Source: Phytobacter diazotrophicus
Lineage (GTDB): Bacteria > Pseudomonadota > Gammaproteobacteria > Enterobacterales > Enterobacteriaceae
Direction of reading: 5' to 3'
Assembly: GCA_004346725.1 (NCBI GenBank)
Contig: SMDE01000004.1
Coordinates: 124,001-188,000 of the forward strand
DNA length: 64,000 bases
Positions 16,492 to 30,987 of this stretch are shown in pieces. The first letter of the stretch is position 1. Each line of letters begins with the position of its first letter. The notes beneath the pieces are model-generated. The model searched no databases and was not told where the DNA came from. It worked only from the letters and a program-made list of their open reading frames with translations. Both the position numbers and the translations under genes were made by a program.

Positions 16492-17300
16492 GAATCTCCA
16501 TCTCAAACCTTGCCTGGGATATTAGCGAAGATCTCGACGTATTGTCTCTGCTTAAAGAATTTCAAGTTGATGCTATCGATATTGCGCCCGGTAAGTATTT
16601 TCCAGAGCCAGCCAAAGCAACAACCGCAGATATCGTGGCGGTAAAAACCTGGTGGAAAGAGCAGGGGGTTGACATCATCGGCATGCAGTCACTCTTGTTT
16701 GGTACTACAGGTTTAAATGTATTTGGTTCGCAAGCGGTCCAGGAAAAACTACTGGCGCATTTAGCTGATATTTGTCGTATCGGTTCTGTTCTGGGGGCTA
16801 CTCGTCTGGTGTTTGGCTCGCCAAAAAATCGTGATTGCTCCGGTCTTAGTGCAACGGAAACCGAGCGTGTTGCCCAAACGTTTTTCCGTAAACTTGGTGA
16901 TATTGCTGCCGATCAAGGTGTGATTATCTGTCTGGAGCCAAATCCGGCGGTTTATGGCGCCAATTTTATGACAACAAGCAATGAGACCTGTAATGTTGTC
17001 ACGGGCATTGCTCACCCCAACATCAAAATGCAGCTTGATACTGGAGCAGTCATTATTAACCAGGAAAATATCAAGACTGTATTGGCTCAGGCGAAGAATG
17101 TTATCGGGCATGTGCATATCAGTGAGGCGCAACTTGCGACGGTTGGCGATACGTTCAATGGACATGCCGCGCTGGCCGAAGTATTAAAAACGCAATTGGC
17201 AACTTTCCCGGCCACGATTGAAATGCTTGCAACGAAAGAGGAATCACATCTCGTTTCTATCCGTCGCGCTCTTTCTCATGTCACTTCCTTATATCGTTAA
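16488..17300 (+). CDS. Sugar phosphate isomerase/epimerase-like TIM-barrel protein
   Basis: 270 residues, starting inside the stop codon of the preceding gene. It belongs to the xylose-isomerase-like TIM barrel (AP endonuclease 2) superfamily. Probable metal ligands are the glutamate of IICLEPNP (about residue 148), the aspartate of MQLDTGA (about 181), the histidines of GHVHISE (about 208) and the glutamate of TIEML (about 246). Members isomerise or epimerise free or phosphorylated sugars and inositols. Linkage to an oxidoreductase and an epimerase-like protein suggests a stepwise conversion of one sugar. The substrate is unknown. Confidence 0.78.
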   Translation: MRISISNLAWDISEDLDVLSLLKEFQVDAIDIAPGKYFPEPAKATTADIVAVKTWWKEQGVDIIGMQSLLFGTTGLNVFGSQAVQEKLLAHLADICRIGSVLGATRLVFGSPKNRDCSGLSATETERVAQTFFRKLGDIAADQGVIICLEPNPAVYGANFMTTSNETCNVVTGIAHPNIKMQLDTGAVIINQENIKTVLAQAKNVIGHVHISEAQLATVGDTFNGHAALAEVLKTQLATFPATIEMLATKEESHLVSIRRALSHVTSLYR

Positions 17301-17315
17301 ACAGGTACAACGACC

Positions 17316-17672
17316 TTGAAATGGTTAATACTTATTTTAGGCATCGCATGTAATGCCTCAGCCAGTGTCTTAATTAAAATGGCGATGATGCCACCGCGTA
17401 AATTTCCTTCACTGGCAGACCCGCTTGCGTCGTTAACAAATTGGCCGTTCTGGTTAGGGCTGACGCTTTACGGTGGCGCATTTGTTCTGTATGCCGCATC
17501 GCTTGCAGTGTTGCCACTTAATATTGCACATCCTGTGCTTACAACCGGTGCGGTGGCTGCGGTAGCAATACTGTCGGTCGTTGTTTTTAACGAAACATTT
17601 CACTGGACGACCATAGTGGGTGTTGCCTTTGTTATCGTCGGTGTTGCATTGATCACCTCGAAAGCGGCTTAA
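17316..17672 (+). CDS. Small four-helix membrane protein, SMR/EamA type, possible lipid-linked sugar flippase
   Basis: 118 residues from a TTG start at 17316, with acaggt nine bases upstream; no ATG gives a full first helix. Four hydrophobic helices fill the chain. The helix I motif ACNASASVLIKMAM resembles that of ArnE/ArnF and other small multidrug resistance-like proteins. ArnE/ArnF-like proteins flip undecaprenyl-phosphate aminoarabinose. In this setting, between sugar enzymes and polyprenyl-type glycosyltransferases, a flippase role is likely. It could replace GtrA of classic O-antigen glucosylation systems. Confidence 0.78.
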   Translation: MKWLILILGIACNASASVLIKMAMMPPRKFPSLADPLASLTNWPFWLGLTLYGGAFVLYAASLAVLPLNIAHPVLTTGAVAAVAILSVVVFNETFHWTTIVGVAFVIVGVALITSKAA

Positions 17673-17677
17673 CAAGA

Positions 17678-18490
17678 ATGGATTTTGCTATGAATAACGA
17701 AAAAAAATGGGAAGTTCCTGCATACAACGTCACGTTATGGACGGAAAAAAAGCATGATGCTTGCGTAGTAATTCCGGTCATTAATGAAGGAAACCGCATC
17801 GTCAGCCTGCTCACTAAGATGAATAATCTGAATATTAACAACATCGCAGATATCATTATTGTAGATGGCGGTAGTACAGATGGTTCACTGGAAACAGAAA
17901 ACTTATTAAAGTTAAACGTCAGCGGTCTGTTACTTAAAACCGCGCCAGGTAAGTTAAGTGCGCAATTGCGCTGTGGTTATGCGTTTGTTCTGGAAAAAGG
18001 CTATAAAAATATCATTACCATTGATGGTAATGACAAAGATGATCCTGCGCCTATTCCGGAGTTTATCGCCGCTTTAGAGCAGGGGTATGATTTCGTACAG
18101 GCCTCGCGTTTTGTAAATGGTGGTGTAGCGGTTAACACGCCTAAATCACGTGACTTTGCGATAAAATTCATCCACGCCCCCGTATTGAGTATTGCGTCGG
18201 GATTCCATTGGACTGATACAACGCAAGGTTTCCGCGCATACAGCAGCAAAATGTTGCTGGACGAGCGTGTTGCGCCATTCCGTGATGTATTTATGACGTA
18301 TGAGTTACTGGCCTACCTGTCTTATATTGCGCCGAAACTGGGTTTCCGTTGCATCGAACTGCCGACCTCACGCATCTACCCGGAAGGGGAAGTACCAACA
18401 AAAATCAGTAGCTTTAGAGGGAATCTTGCTGTGCTGAAAATTTTGTTTAAGAGTTGCTTTGGTGCATATAACGTTAAGAGAGGGCAATGA
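17678..18490 (+). CDS. GT2 glycosyltransferase, polyprenyl-phosphate type, no membrane helices
   Basis: 270 residues from the ATG at 17678; an in-frame ATG at 17690 is also possible. It carries CVVIPVINEGNRI, the acidic IIIVDGGSTDGS motif (about residue 62), a DXD-like IITIDGNDKDDPAP (about 114), and TTQGFRAYSSKML (about 185), which resembles the GFR segment of dolichol-phosphate mannose synthases. It lacks the C-terminal membrane pair of GtrB. It follows the small membrane protein by five bases and overlaps the next gene by four. A likely role is making the undecaprenyl-phosphate sugar that the small protein flips. Confidence 0.8.
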   Translation: MDFAMNNEKKWEVPAYNVTLWTEKKHDACVVIPVINEGNRIVSLLTKMNNLNINNIADIIIVDGGSTDGSLETENLLKLNVSGLLLKTAPGKLSAQLRCGYAFVLEKGYKNIITIDGNDKDDPAPIPEFIAALEQGYDFVQASRFVNGGVAVNTPKSRDFAIKFIHAPVLSIASGFHWTDTTQGFRAYSSKMLLDERVAPFRDVFMTYELLAYLSYIAPKLGFRCIELPTSRIYPEGEVPTKISSFRGNLAVLKILFKSCFGAYNVKRGQ

Positions 18491-20847
18491 GCGTGAAATT
18501 TGCAGGGCAATTTTCTCAACGTATAATGACAAAGAATTTTATACTTTTTGTTATTGTTTTTTTAGTATTGCTGCCTTTTTTAAATACCATCGCTGCTGGA
18601 AGGGTGGTAAATTCGGCTGGTAATGCTGAACAATGGATGAATTTAACTAACGCTCTTTTCGATGGTGACTATAGCTTTACATTTAGTTACGGGCCATTAT
18701 ATTGGTTAGTCGGTGGCGTTACTGAATATTATAATGCCTGGAGTTATTTTCTTTCCATGGCGTTTATATTGTTTTTTTATTCCTTGGTGATTTATTCGAT
18801 ATTAATTTTAACGCATAGAGCAAAAGGATATTTGCAATTATTAGTGATCATTATTTGTTTCTTTTCATTGTATTATCTTAGGGTTTTTTTATTTATTTGG
18901 CCTCTGCTATTTTTAGTTTATCGACAATCCTTTGTCGAAAAAAATTTTTATATTAATGCCCGGGTTTGTTTAATTTTAGGCGTAATATCTGGTTTTTTAT
19001 TATATATTCGATTTTTCTATGGAATCACTTCGGTTGCAGTTATTAGTGGCTATATAATTACGCAGGGTTATAAAAAAATCAGTAAAAAAGAACTATTTTG
19101 TATAAAAGAAATATCAGCCTTCATATTAGCTTTTGCGGTTTCATCGATTGTCTTTGGTATGCTTATTTATGGCAATATCGATTCGGTTGTTCAGTATATT
19201 GTTGTAAACATGGAATTGAGTTACGGCAACGGCGTTGATATGACATTAGGCATTGAGAATTATTTTTTTGCATATGTCTGTGCCTTTATTGTCCTGGCTT
19301 GCTTTGTTGCTTATGGTATACGCAAGAGACTGTTGTTTTTGTTACCCCTGGTATTTACATGGCTACTATTGTTTAAATTGGGATTTGGTCGCGCAGATCA
19401 CTACATAACTTATTTTGTGATACCTTGTGCTTTTATTATGCTGCTGATTTCCTATGAAAAGGGTAATTTTACCAAGGCACTTTTTCTGGTCTCCTTTTTT
19501 AGTTTATATTATCTTGGTACGCATTCATCTTATGATAATTCACCAAAATTAGATCTTGCATTTTCAAATATCAACATTCCCAACTTAAGCAATCCTTTTG
19601 ATTTTCCGTTTTCGAGTGATATCGCTTATAAAGAAAGGATGGCGAAAATTTATAGTCAGTATAAGCTAGATGAGGATTTCGTAAAGCTAATTAATTCTGA
19701 TTCTGTTGACATATATCCCTATAATAATGAGTATATGTTTGCAAATCATCTGAATTACAAACCGCGCCCATTGTTCCAAAATTATATGACATTAACTCCT
19801 GTTTTGGATCAGTATAACGCGGATTATTATAATAGTTCTGAAAAACCAAAAAAAATAATATGGAATAGTGGTATTGCATGTGCAGATGCTGATTGCAACA
19901 GCTTTACGGGTTTGGATAATAAATATATTTTAAATGAAGACCCTTTAACATCAACGGCAATTCTGGAGAATTATACACCTGCCGGATTTGCTCGAGGGAA
20001 AAATAGCGAGCCCATTCTTTTGTTGACGCAAAGGGATACGGTTCGACCGGCGAATTTTATACTCAAGAAAGTTGAGAATATGAAGTTTGGCGTCTGGTAT
20101 TCATTGCCAGAGGCTAAAGGGAGTATTGTGAAAATATTCCCGAATTTTAAAGTCACCACAGTTGGGAACGTTAAAAATATTCTATTCAGAGGTGACGTTA
20201 TTAAAATCAGGTACAAACTAAAATCTGGTTTGGAGAAAGAGTATCGTTTAAATATCATCAATTCACAAAATGGTGTGTGGGCCTCGCCGCTTCTTGATGG
20301 TTTAAATGCAAATGGATTTACCGGCGAAGATGTAGTTGAAGTGATGTTTGAAACGGATTCTAATTATTACCTTGAACCTGAGTTTGATGCGCAAATTTTT
20401 GCAACTGAAACGCCATTAATCAGCTATCAACGACGGAAAGTAATAGCGACTCAACCTGTAACGTTACCTTCGACACATTCTACGGCTGAGATTGACTGTG
20501 AAGGCAGTATTGATGAAATAATTCCCCCTGTTTCTGACGACGAACTTTTAGTGCCTATGGCTCTAAAAGGTTGGTTAGCAAAATCCACCGGACAAGGAAC
20601 GCTTTTTGATTCAATCTATATTGTAGTAACGGATAAAAGTCATCATAAACTGTATTTTTTGACCAAGCAAACCAACCGGTTAGACCTGATTAAGGTATTT
20701 GGTCAACAATCCCTGGAAAATGCGGGTTATGAGATAAAAGCAGATACCTCCGGGCTGCACGGCGATTACACGGTGAGTCTGAGTGGACGCACGGGTGACC
20801 AGATCTTTGTCTGCCGGAACCTGCAACGACTTTTGACGTTAAAATAA
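18487..20847 (+). CDS. Large membrane protein with periplasmic C-terminal domain, probable GT-C-like transferase
   Basis: 786 residues. The first half (about 12-340) has about ten hydrophobic helices, with acidic residues in the first periplasmic loop region, as expected of GT-C enzymes that use polyprenyl-phosphate sugars. The second half is soluble. Its last 90 residues (GWLAKSTGQG, IYIVVTDKSHH, NAGYEIKAD) fit a beta-domain pattern often found at the end of such membrane transferases. The same pattern ends the protein at 35636-37348. The gene is clearly more AT-rich than gnd or ugd. It closes the cluster and is followed by a strong terminator. I infer that it attaches the cluster's sugar to LPS or O antigen; the acceptor is unknown. 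Confidence 0.75.
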   Translation: MSVKFAGQFSQRIMTKNFILFVIVFLVLLPFLNTIAAGRVVNSAGNAEQWMNLTNALFDGDYSFTFSYGPLYWLVGGVTEYYNAWSYFLSMAFILFFYSLVIYSILILTHRAKGYLQLLVIIICFFSLYYLRVFLFIWPLLFLVYRQSFVEKNFYINARVCLILGVISGFLLYIRFFYGITSVAVISGYIITQGYKKISKKELFCIKEISAFILAFAVSSIVFGMLIYGNIDSVVQYIVVNMELSYGNGVDMTLGIENYFFAYVCAFIVLACFVAYGIRKRLLFLLPLVFTWLLLFKLGFGRADHYITYFVIPCAFIMLLISYEKGNFTKALFLVSFFSLYYLGTHSSYDNSPKLDLAFSNINIPNLSNPFDFPFSSDIAYKERMAKIYSQYKLDEDFVKLINSDSVDIYPYNNEYMFANHLNYKPRPLFQNYMTLTPVLDQYNADYYNSSEKPKKIIWNSGIACADADCNSFTGLDNKYILNEDPLTSTAILENYTPAGFARGKNSEPILLLTQRDTVRPANFILKKVENMKFGVWYSLPEAKGSIVKIFPNFKVTTVGNVKNILFRGDVIKIRYKLKSGLEKEYRLNIINSQNGVWASPLLDGLNANGFTGEDVVEVMFETDSNYYLEPEFDAQIFATETPLISYQRRKVIATQPVTLPSTHSTAEIDCEGSIDEIIPPVSDDELLVPMALKGWLAKSTGQGTLFDSIYIVVTDKSHHKLYFLTKQTNRLDLIKVFGQQSLENAGYEIKADTSGLHGDYTVSLSGRTGDQIFVCRNLQRLLTLK

Positions 20848-21159
20848 AGAGATAACGGACGGGTATATTCTGCAATTCACTCTGGTGCGGGATTTATCCG
20901 ATAATTGGTGGTTACCTCATGAGAGCCCGGTAGCGATAACCGGGCTTTTTTTTGCCTTAATCCCGGTTATAGCAGTGCATTTTTCTAAACAATCCTGCAA
21001 CGATGGAATAATTTGCTAACAGAACGCGGCTGTTTCAGCGGGGACCTGCCTTGACAGGCTATCAACAGAAGAGGTAAAAACCCCAACAGTTATTGATCTA
21101 GCGTGATGGCGGCGTAGTGCCATCTTCGGTTCTAAACACTGACAAAAGTTGCTTATCGA
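20848..21159 (+). promoter_or_regulatory. Spacer between the seven-gene cluster and ugd
   Basis: This 312-base spacer holds the terminator at 20924-20953 and must contain the ugd promoter. A half-match to a PmrA box (cttaat near 20956) and a partial RcsAB-like sequence (near 20985) are visible, but neither is good enough to claim. No gene is seen. Confidence 0.45.
20924..20953 (+). terminator. Intrinsic terminator after the seven-gene cluster
   Basis: The hairpin agcccggt / accgggct with a short loop is followed by eight T residues. It ends the operon that begins at 13544. Confidence 0.9.
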
Positions 21160-22326
21160 ATGAAAATAACAATCTCAGGAACAGGCTACGTTGGCTTATC
21201 GAACGGTATTCTGATTGCGCAGCATCATGAAGTGGTCGCACTGGATATCGTGCAGGCTAAAGTCGATATGCTGAATCAGAAAAAATCGCCGATCGTTGAT
21301 AAAGAAATTGAAGAGTATCTGGCGACAAAAGAGCTGAATTTTCGCGCCACCACGGATAAGCAAGATGCCTATCGGGGCGCCGATTATGTCATTATCGCCA
21401 CCCCGACTGATTACGACCCGAAAACCAACTACTTCAATACTTCCAGTGTTGAGTCGGTCATCCGCGATGTGCACGAAATCAACCCCGATGCGGTGATGAT
21501 TATCAAGTCTACCATCCCTGTGGGGTTCACCCAGTCCATCAAAGATGAGCTCGGCATCGACAATGTCATCTTCTCACCGGAGTTCTTGCGCGAAGGTAAG
21601 GCGCTTTACGACAACCTGCATCCGTCACGTATTGTCATTGGCGAACGTTCCGCACGCGCAGAGCGTTTTGCGGGGCTGCTGCAGGAAGGGGCTATCAAGA
21701 AAGATATCCCAACGCTGTTCACCGATTCCACCGAAGCCGAAGCCATCAAGCTGTTCGCCAATACCTATCTGGCAATGCGCGTGGCCTATTTCAACGAGCT
21801 GGACAGCTATGCCGAAGCGCTGGGGCTGAATACGCGCCAGATCATTGAAGGGGTTTGCCTTGACCCGCGTATTGGCAATCACTACAACAACCCGTCATTT
21901 GGCTATGGCGGCTACTGCCTGCCAAAAGATACCAAGCAATTGCTGGCGAACTACCAGTCGGTGCCGAATAACATTATTGCGGCTATCGTGGATGCGAACC
22001 GCACGCGCAAAGACTTCATTGCTGACTCCATTCTTTCCCGTAAACCGAAGGTGGTGGGTGTCTACCGTCTTATTATGAAGAGCGGTTCGGATAACTTCCG
22101 CGCATCCTCTATTCAGGGGATTATGAAACGTATCAAGGCGAAGGGTGTACAGGTCATCATTTATGAACCGGTAATGCAGGAAGACGAGTTCTTCCACTCT
22201 CGCGTTGTCCGTGACCTGGACGCTTTCAAGAAAGAATCGGATGTGATTATTTCAAACCGCATGGCGCCGGAGCTGGCGGATGTTGAAGCCAAAGTCTATA
22301 CCCGCGATCTGTTCGGTAACGACTAA
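21160..22326 (+). CDS. ugd: UDP-glucose 6-dehydrogenase
   Basis: Oxidises UDP-glucose to UDP-glucuronate using two NAD+. It has 388 residues, as in E. coli. Visible features are the N-terminal [15 protein letters not shown], the STIPVGFT segment (about 118), FSPEFLREG (about 141), and the catalytic cysteine in [13 protein letters not shown] (about 260). UDP-glucuronate feeds capsule, aminoarabinose and, through the neighbouring epimerase, galacturonate synthesis. It is transcribed alone between two terminators. Confidence 0.98.
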   Translation: MKITISGTGYVGLSNGILIAQHHEVVALDIVQAKVDMLNQKKSPIVDKEIEEYLATKELNFRATTDKQDAYRGADYVIIATPTDYDPKTNYFNTSSVESVIRDVHEINPDAVMIIKSTIPVGFTQSIKDELGIDNVIFSPEFLREGKALYDNLHPSRIVIGERSARAERFAGLLQEGAIKKDIPTLFTDSTEAEAIKLFANTYLAMRVAYFNELDSYAEALGLNTRQIIEGVCLDPRIGNHYNNPSFGYGGYCLPKDTKQLLANYQSVPNNIIAAIVDANRTRKDFIADSILSRKPKVVGVYRLIMKSGSDNFRASSIQGIMKRIKAKGVQVIIYEPVMQEDEFFHSRVVRDLDAFKKESDVIISNRMAPELADVEAKVYTRDLFGND

Positions 22327-22337
22327 CCACAGAAATG

Positions 22338-22364
22338 AAAACGGCCCGTCAGGGCCGTTTTTTT
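22338..22364. terminator. Bidirectional terminator between ugd and uge
   Basis: The hairpin aacggccc gtca gggccgtt has A residues before and T residues after it, so it can end transcription from both ugd (plus) and uge (minus). It touches the uge stop codon. Confidence 0.9.
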
Positions 22365-23367
22365 ACGCTTTGTAATACGACTTGTACCACTCGACAAATT
22401 TCTTCACGCCTTCTTTAACCGATGTCTGCGGTTTAAAACCGATGGTGTCATACAACGGCTGCGTATCGGCACTGGTTTCCAGCACATCTCCCGCCTGAAT
22501 CGGCATCATATTCTTCTGCGCTTCAATACCCAGCGCCTCTTCCAGCGCTGTGATGTAATCCATCAACTCGACCGGCGAGCTATTGCCGATGTTGTAGATA
22601 TGGTAGGGCGCTGAACTGCTGGCCGGGGAGCCACTTTCAACGGTCCAGGTCGGGTCAGCCTGTGGAATCACATCCTGCATACGGATAATGGCTTCAACAA
22701 TATCATCCACATAGGTAAAGTCGCGTTTCATCTTGCCGTAGTTATAGACATCGATGCTTTTGCCTTCGAGCATGGCTTTCGTGAATTTAAACAACGCCAT
22801 GTCCGGGCGTCCCCACGGGCCGTAAACCGTAAAGAAACGCAGTCCCGTGGTCGGCAAACCATAAAGATGTGAATAGGTATGCGACATCAGCTCATTGGCT
22901 TTTTTGGTTGCGGCGTAAAGCGATACCGGGTGATCAACCGAATCTTCCGTAGAGAAAGGCATCTTGCGGTTCAGGCCGTAAACAGAACTGGAGGAGGCAT
23001 ACAGCAAATGCTGAACCTTATTGTGGCGGCAGCCTTCCAGCACGTTCAGATGACCAGTCAGGTTAGCTTCGGCGTAAACATGTGGGTTTTCCAGTGAATA
23101 ACGTACGCCCGCCTGAGCGGCAAGATGGATAACGCGGTCGAACTTCTCTTCGGCAAATAACTGTGCCATCCCTTCACGGTCTGCCAGGTCCAGTTTCACA
23201 AAACGAAAGTTTTCGTTTGCCAGTAAGTTCAGGCGTGCTTCTTTCAGGCTGACTTCATAATAATCATTAAGGTTATCTATCCCTGTGACCTGATGGCCCG
23301 CCTGTAACAGACGTTCGCTGACGTGAAAGCCGATAAAGCCGGCTGCGCCGGTGACCAAAAATTTCAT
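22363..23367 (-). CDS. uge: UDP-glucuronate 4-epimerase
   Basis: 334 residues from the ATG at 23367, which has aggttga upstream. An extended short-chain dehydrogenase with [20 protein letters not shown] at the N-terminus, YASSSSVYG (about 128) and YAATKKANE (about 156) with the catalytic tyrosine and lysine. Length and sequence match the Uge/Gla group, which converts UDP-glucuronate to UDP-galacturonate, used for the LPS core and capsules. It faces ugd, which makes its substrate. In E. coli and Salmonella wzzB occupies this interval; here it is absent, consistent with the ABC-exported O chain. Confidence 0.92.
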   Translation of the reverse strand: MKFLVTGAAGFIGFHVSERLLQAGHQVTGIDNLNDYYEVSLKEARLNLLANENFRFVKLDLADREGMAQLFAEEKFDRVIHLAAQAGVRYSLENPHVYAEANLTGHLNVLEGCRHNKVQHLLYASSSSVYGLNRKMPFSTEDSVDHPVSLYAATKKANELMSHTYSHLYGLPTTGLRFFTVYGPWGRPDMALFKFTKAMLEGKSIDVYNYGKMKRDFTYVDDIVEAIIRMQDVIPQADPTWTVESGSPASSSAPYHIYNIGNSSPVELMDYITALEEALGIEAQKNMMPIQAGDVLETSADTQPLYDTIGFKPQTSVKEGVKKFVEWYKSYYKA

Positions 23368-23486
23368 CTTCAACCTCAATGTCTGGTGATGCAAAACATG
23401 CAGCGCGGCAGGAGCAGCGCTGAACCATGAGGCGGATCATACCTGTTGAGAAGCAGAATGATAACTGTTAATTCAGTGGGGAAGAG

Positions 23487-23506
23487 GGGGAGTGCAGGCA
23501 CTCCCC
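23487..23506 (-). terminator. Hairpin after hisI, probable his operon terminator
   Basis: A perfect eight-base-pair stem (ggggagtg, loop cagg, cactcccc) lies seven bases after the hisI stop. The following minus-strand tract is pyrimidine-rich but not a clean T run. Confidence 0.55.
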
Positions 23507-23513
23507 ATAGCAA

Positions 23514-24118
23514 TTACTGGTGACGCTTACGCAGATTTTCGATAACTGTGGTCAGATCCAGGTTCTGATCCTGCAACAAGACCAGCAGGTGATACATCAA
23601 GTCTGACGCTTCATTGGTCAGTTCTTCGCGATCGTGAACGGTGGCCGCCAGTGCGGTCTCCACACCTTCTTCACCCACCTTTTGTGCGATACGCTTGGTG
23701 CCGCTGGCATACAGCTTCGCGGTATATGAGCTGGCCGGGTCTGCCGTTTTGCGTTCGGCGAGCAGTTGTTCCAGTTGGTAGAGGAACAGCCACTGATGGG
23801 CATTGTCGCCAAAGCAACTGGATGTTCCCGTGTGGCAGGTTGGACCAATGGGATTCACCAGTACCAGCAGGGTATCGTTATCACAGTCCGGCGCAATGTT
23901 CACCACATTCAGAAAATGGCCAGAACTTTCGCCTTTGGTCCACAAACGTCCTTTGGTCCGCGAGAAGAAGGTGACTTTGCCACTTTCCAGCGTTTTCGCC
24001 AGCGCGTCCTTGTTCATGTACCCCAGCATCAATACTTCGCCGGAGACCGCGTGTTGCACCACGGCGGGCAGCAGTCCGTCGGTTTTTTCCCAGTCCAGTT
24101 GGGCCAGTTGCAGCTCTG

Positions 24119-24125
<7 letters not shown>
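23514..24125 (-). CDS. hisI: Bifunctional phosphoribosyl-AMP cyclohydrolase / phosphoribosyl-ATP pyrophosphatase
   Basis: Catalyses steps two and three of histidine synthesis. The 203-residue fusion is typical of enterics. The N-terminal cyclohydrolase half has [16 protein letters not shown] (about 54-70) and the zinc-binding CDNDTLL and [12 protein letters not shown]; the C-terminal pyrophosphatase half has [17 protein letters not shown] (about 135). It is the last gene of the his operon and overlaps hisF by seven bases. Confidence 0.98.
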
Positions 24126-29630
<5,505 letters not shown>

Positions 29631-29644
29631 AATCGTTTTCCTTT

Positions 29645-29720
29645 ATAGGCAGGGTGACGCTTTCGCTTATCCGGCCTGGATGTCCAGGCCCGGCAGACAT
29701 AGCGCCACCGGGCGAATCGT
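29645..29720. repeat. REP-like palindromic element between hisG and hisD
   Basis: The hisG-hisD spacer contains a perfect inverted repeat (ggcctgga, tg, tccaggcc at 29673-29690) with flanking gcgccaccgggcg typical of enteric REP units. A REP in this position is known from the Salmonella his operon, where it stabilises upstream mRNA. Confidence 0.7.
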
Positions 29721-29728
29721 AAGGTGGA

Positions 29729-30628
29729 TTACTCCATCATCTTCTCGATTGGCAGCACCAGAATAGAACTGGCGCCCAGCGCTTTCAGTTTTTCCATCGT
29801 TTCCCAGAACAGGGTTTCGCTGCTCACCATATGCATGGCGACACGTTGCTGATCGCCTGCCAGCGGCAGAATGGTCGGACGTTCGGCGCCCGGCAGCAGA
29901 GAAATTACTTCATCCAGACGCTCGGTTGGCGCGTGCATCATGATGTATTTTGATTCACGCGCCTGAATCACGCCCTGAATACGGGTCAGCAATTTATCGA
30001 CCAGCTCTTGTTTGCCATCCAGCAGATCGCCGTCACGTTGAATCAGGCAGGCTTTGGAGCGGTAAATCACTTCCACTTCGCGCAGACCATTCGCTTCCAG
30101 GGTGGCGCCGGTGGAGACCAGATCACAGATGGCATCCGCCAGACCGGCACGTGGGGCCACTTCAACAGAACCGTTCAGCAGGCAGGACTTGAAGGCGACA
30201 CCTTTCTGGTCGAGATAGCGTTTGAGCAGGTGCGGATAAGAGGTGGCAATACGTTTGCCGTCGAGTGACGCCGGGCCTTTCCACTCTTCATCGGCGTTGG
30301 TCGCCAGTGACAGGCGGCAACTCCCGAAATCAAGGCGGCGCAGGGTGAAATAACGCGGGTCTTCCCCCTGTGCGCGGCGGGTCAGTAACTCTTCTTCCAG
30401 GACGTTTTCGCCCACAATACCCAGGTCGACCACGCCGTCCATGACCAGCCCCGGAATGTCGTCATCACGCACGCGCAGAATATCAATCGGCATATTTTCG
30501 GCCAGGGCAATCAGACGCTGTGTGTGCAGGTTGATTTTAATGCCGCAACGGGCCAGTAATTCGCGTGAGTCATCGCTCAGACGGCCTGATTTCTGAATAG
30601 CTATGCGTAAACGGGTATTGTCTAACAT
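29729..30628 (-). CDS. hisG: ATP phosphoribosyltransferase
   Basis: First and feedback-inhibited enzyme of histidine synthesis, joining ATP and PRPP. 299 residues from the ATG at 30628 ([17 protein letters not shown]), preceded by gaggaaaac. It is the long HisG form with a C-terminal regulatory ACT-like domain (about 225-299). [13 protein letters not shown] (about 74) and the PRPP-binding segment [14 protein letters not shown] (about 169) are visible. Transcription is controlled by the hisL attenuator directly upstream. Confidence 0.98.
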   Translation of the reverse strand: MLDNTRLRIAIQKSGRLSDDSRELLARCGIKINLHTQRLIALAENMPIDILRVRDDDIPGLVMDGVVDLGIVGENVLEEELLTRRAQGEDPRYFTLRRLDFGSCRLSLATNADEEWKGPASLDGKRIATSYPHLLKRYLDQKGVAFKSCLLNGSVEVAPRAGLADAICDLVSTGATLEANGLREVEVIYRSKACLIQRDGDLLDGKQELVDKLLTRIQGVIQARESKYIMMHAPTERLDEVISLLPGAERPTILPLAGDQQRVAMHMVSSETLFWETMEKLKALGASSILVLPIEKMME

Positions 30629-30662
30629 TCTGTTTTCCTCATTATCCTGCTGAATTTGTTCC

Positions 30663-30697
30663 AAAAAAAAGCCCCCGGAAGATTATCTTCCGGGGGC
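30663..30697 (-). terminator. his operon attenuator terminator
   Basis: On the minus strand a GC-rich hairpin (gcccccggaaga / tcttccgggggc, 30671-30697) is followed by eight T residues. It lies between hisL and hisG and is the class I terminator of his attenuation. Confidence 0.95.
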
Positions 30698-30761
30698 TTT
30701 CTCTTGCGTTCATGCACCACTGGAAGATCCAAACGTCTTCCAGCACACATCGCCTGAAAGA

Positions 30762-30812
30762 CTAGTCAGGATGATGGTGATGATGGTGAAGTTTAAATTG
30801 AACGCCTGTCAT
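30762..30812 (-). CDS. hisL: his operon leader peptide
   Basis: A 16-residue leader peptide reading MTGVQFKLHHHHHHPD. Ribosome stalling at the histidine codons when charged tRNA-His is scarce prevents formation of the terminator downstream. E. coli and Salmonella have seven consecutive histidines. Here the first is a leucine codon (CTT), leaving six, and arginine 3 is glycine. Confidence 0.95.
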   Translation of the reverse strand: MTGVQFKLHHHHHHPD

Positions 30813-30850
30813 AAAATTCTCGATGAATGTTTATTCATTTGATGTCGTTT

Positions 30851-30880
30851 AACCTAAACCACTTTCACCATCAAAGGCAA
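30851..30880 (-). promoter_or_regulatory. his operon promoter
   Basis: On the minus strand a -35 sequence TTGCCT (30875-30880) and a -10 sequence TAGGTT (30851-30856) are 18 bases apart, about 40 bases upstream of hisL. The arrangement and the TAGGTT hexamer match the known primary his promoter of E. coli. Confidence 0.8.
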
Positions 30881-30987
30881 GGGCTTTTTTTAATCATTAA
30901 ATCATTTCATATTCGCTCTATGAATTGTCAGTTTCGTCGGGCTGGCGTAGCCTTAAAATGGAATCTGCGAAATGTCGGGAGAGACAC

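Noticed and set aside
20956-21000. Partial PmrA and RcsAB boxes upstream of ugd
   Set aside because: Only half-sites match and the spacing is off by one or more bases, so I do not list them as operators.
30771-30789. Short triplet-like repeat atgatggtgatgatggtg
   Set aside because: It is the histidine-codon run of hisL read on the other strand, not a satellite repeat.
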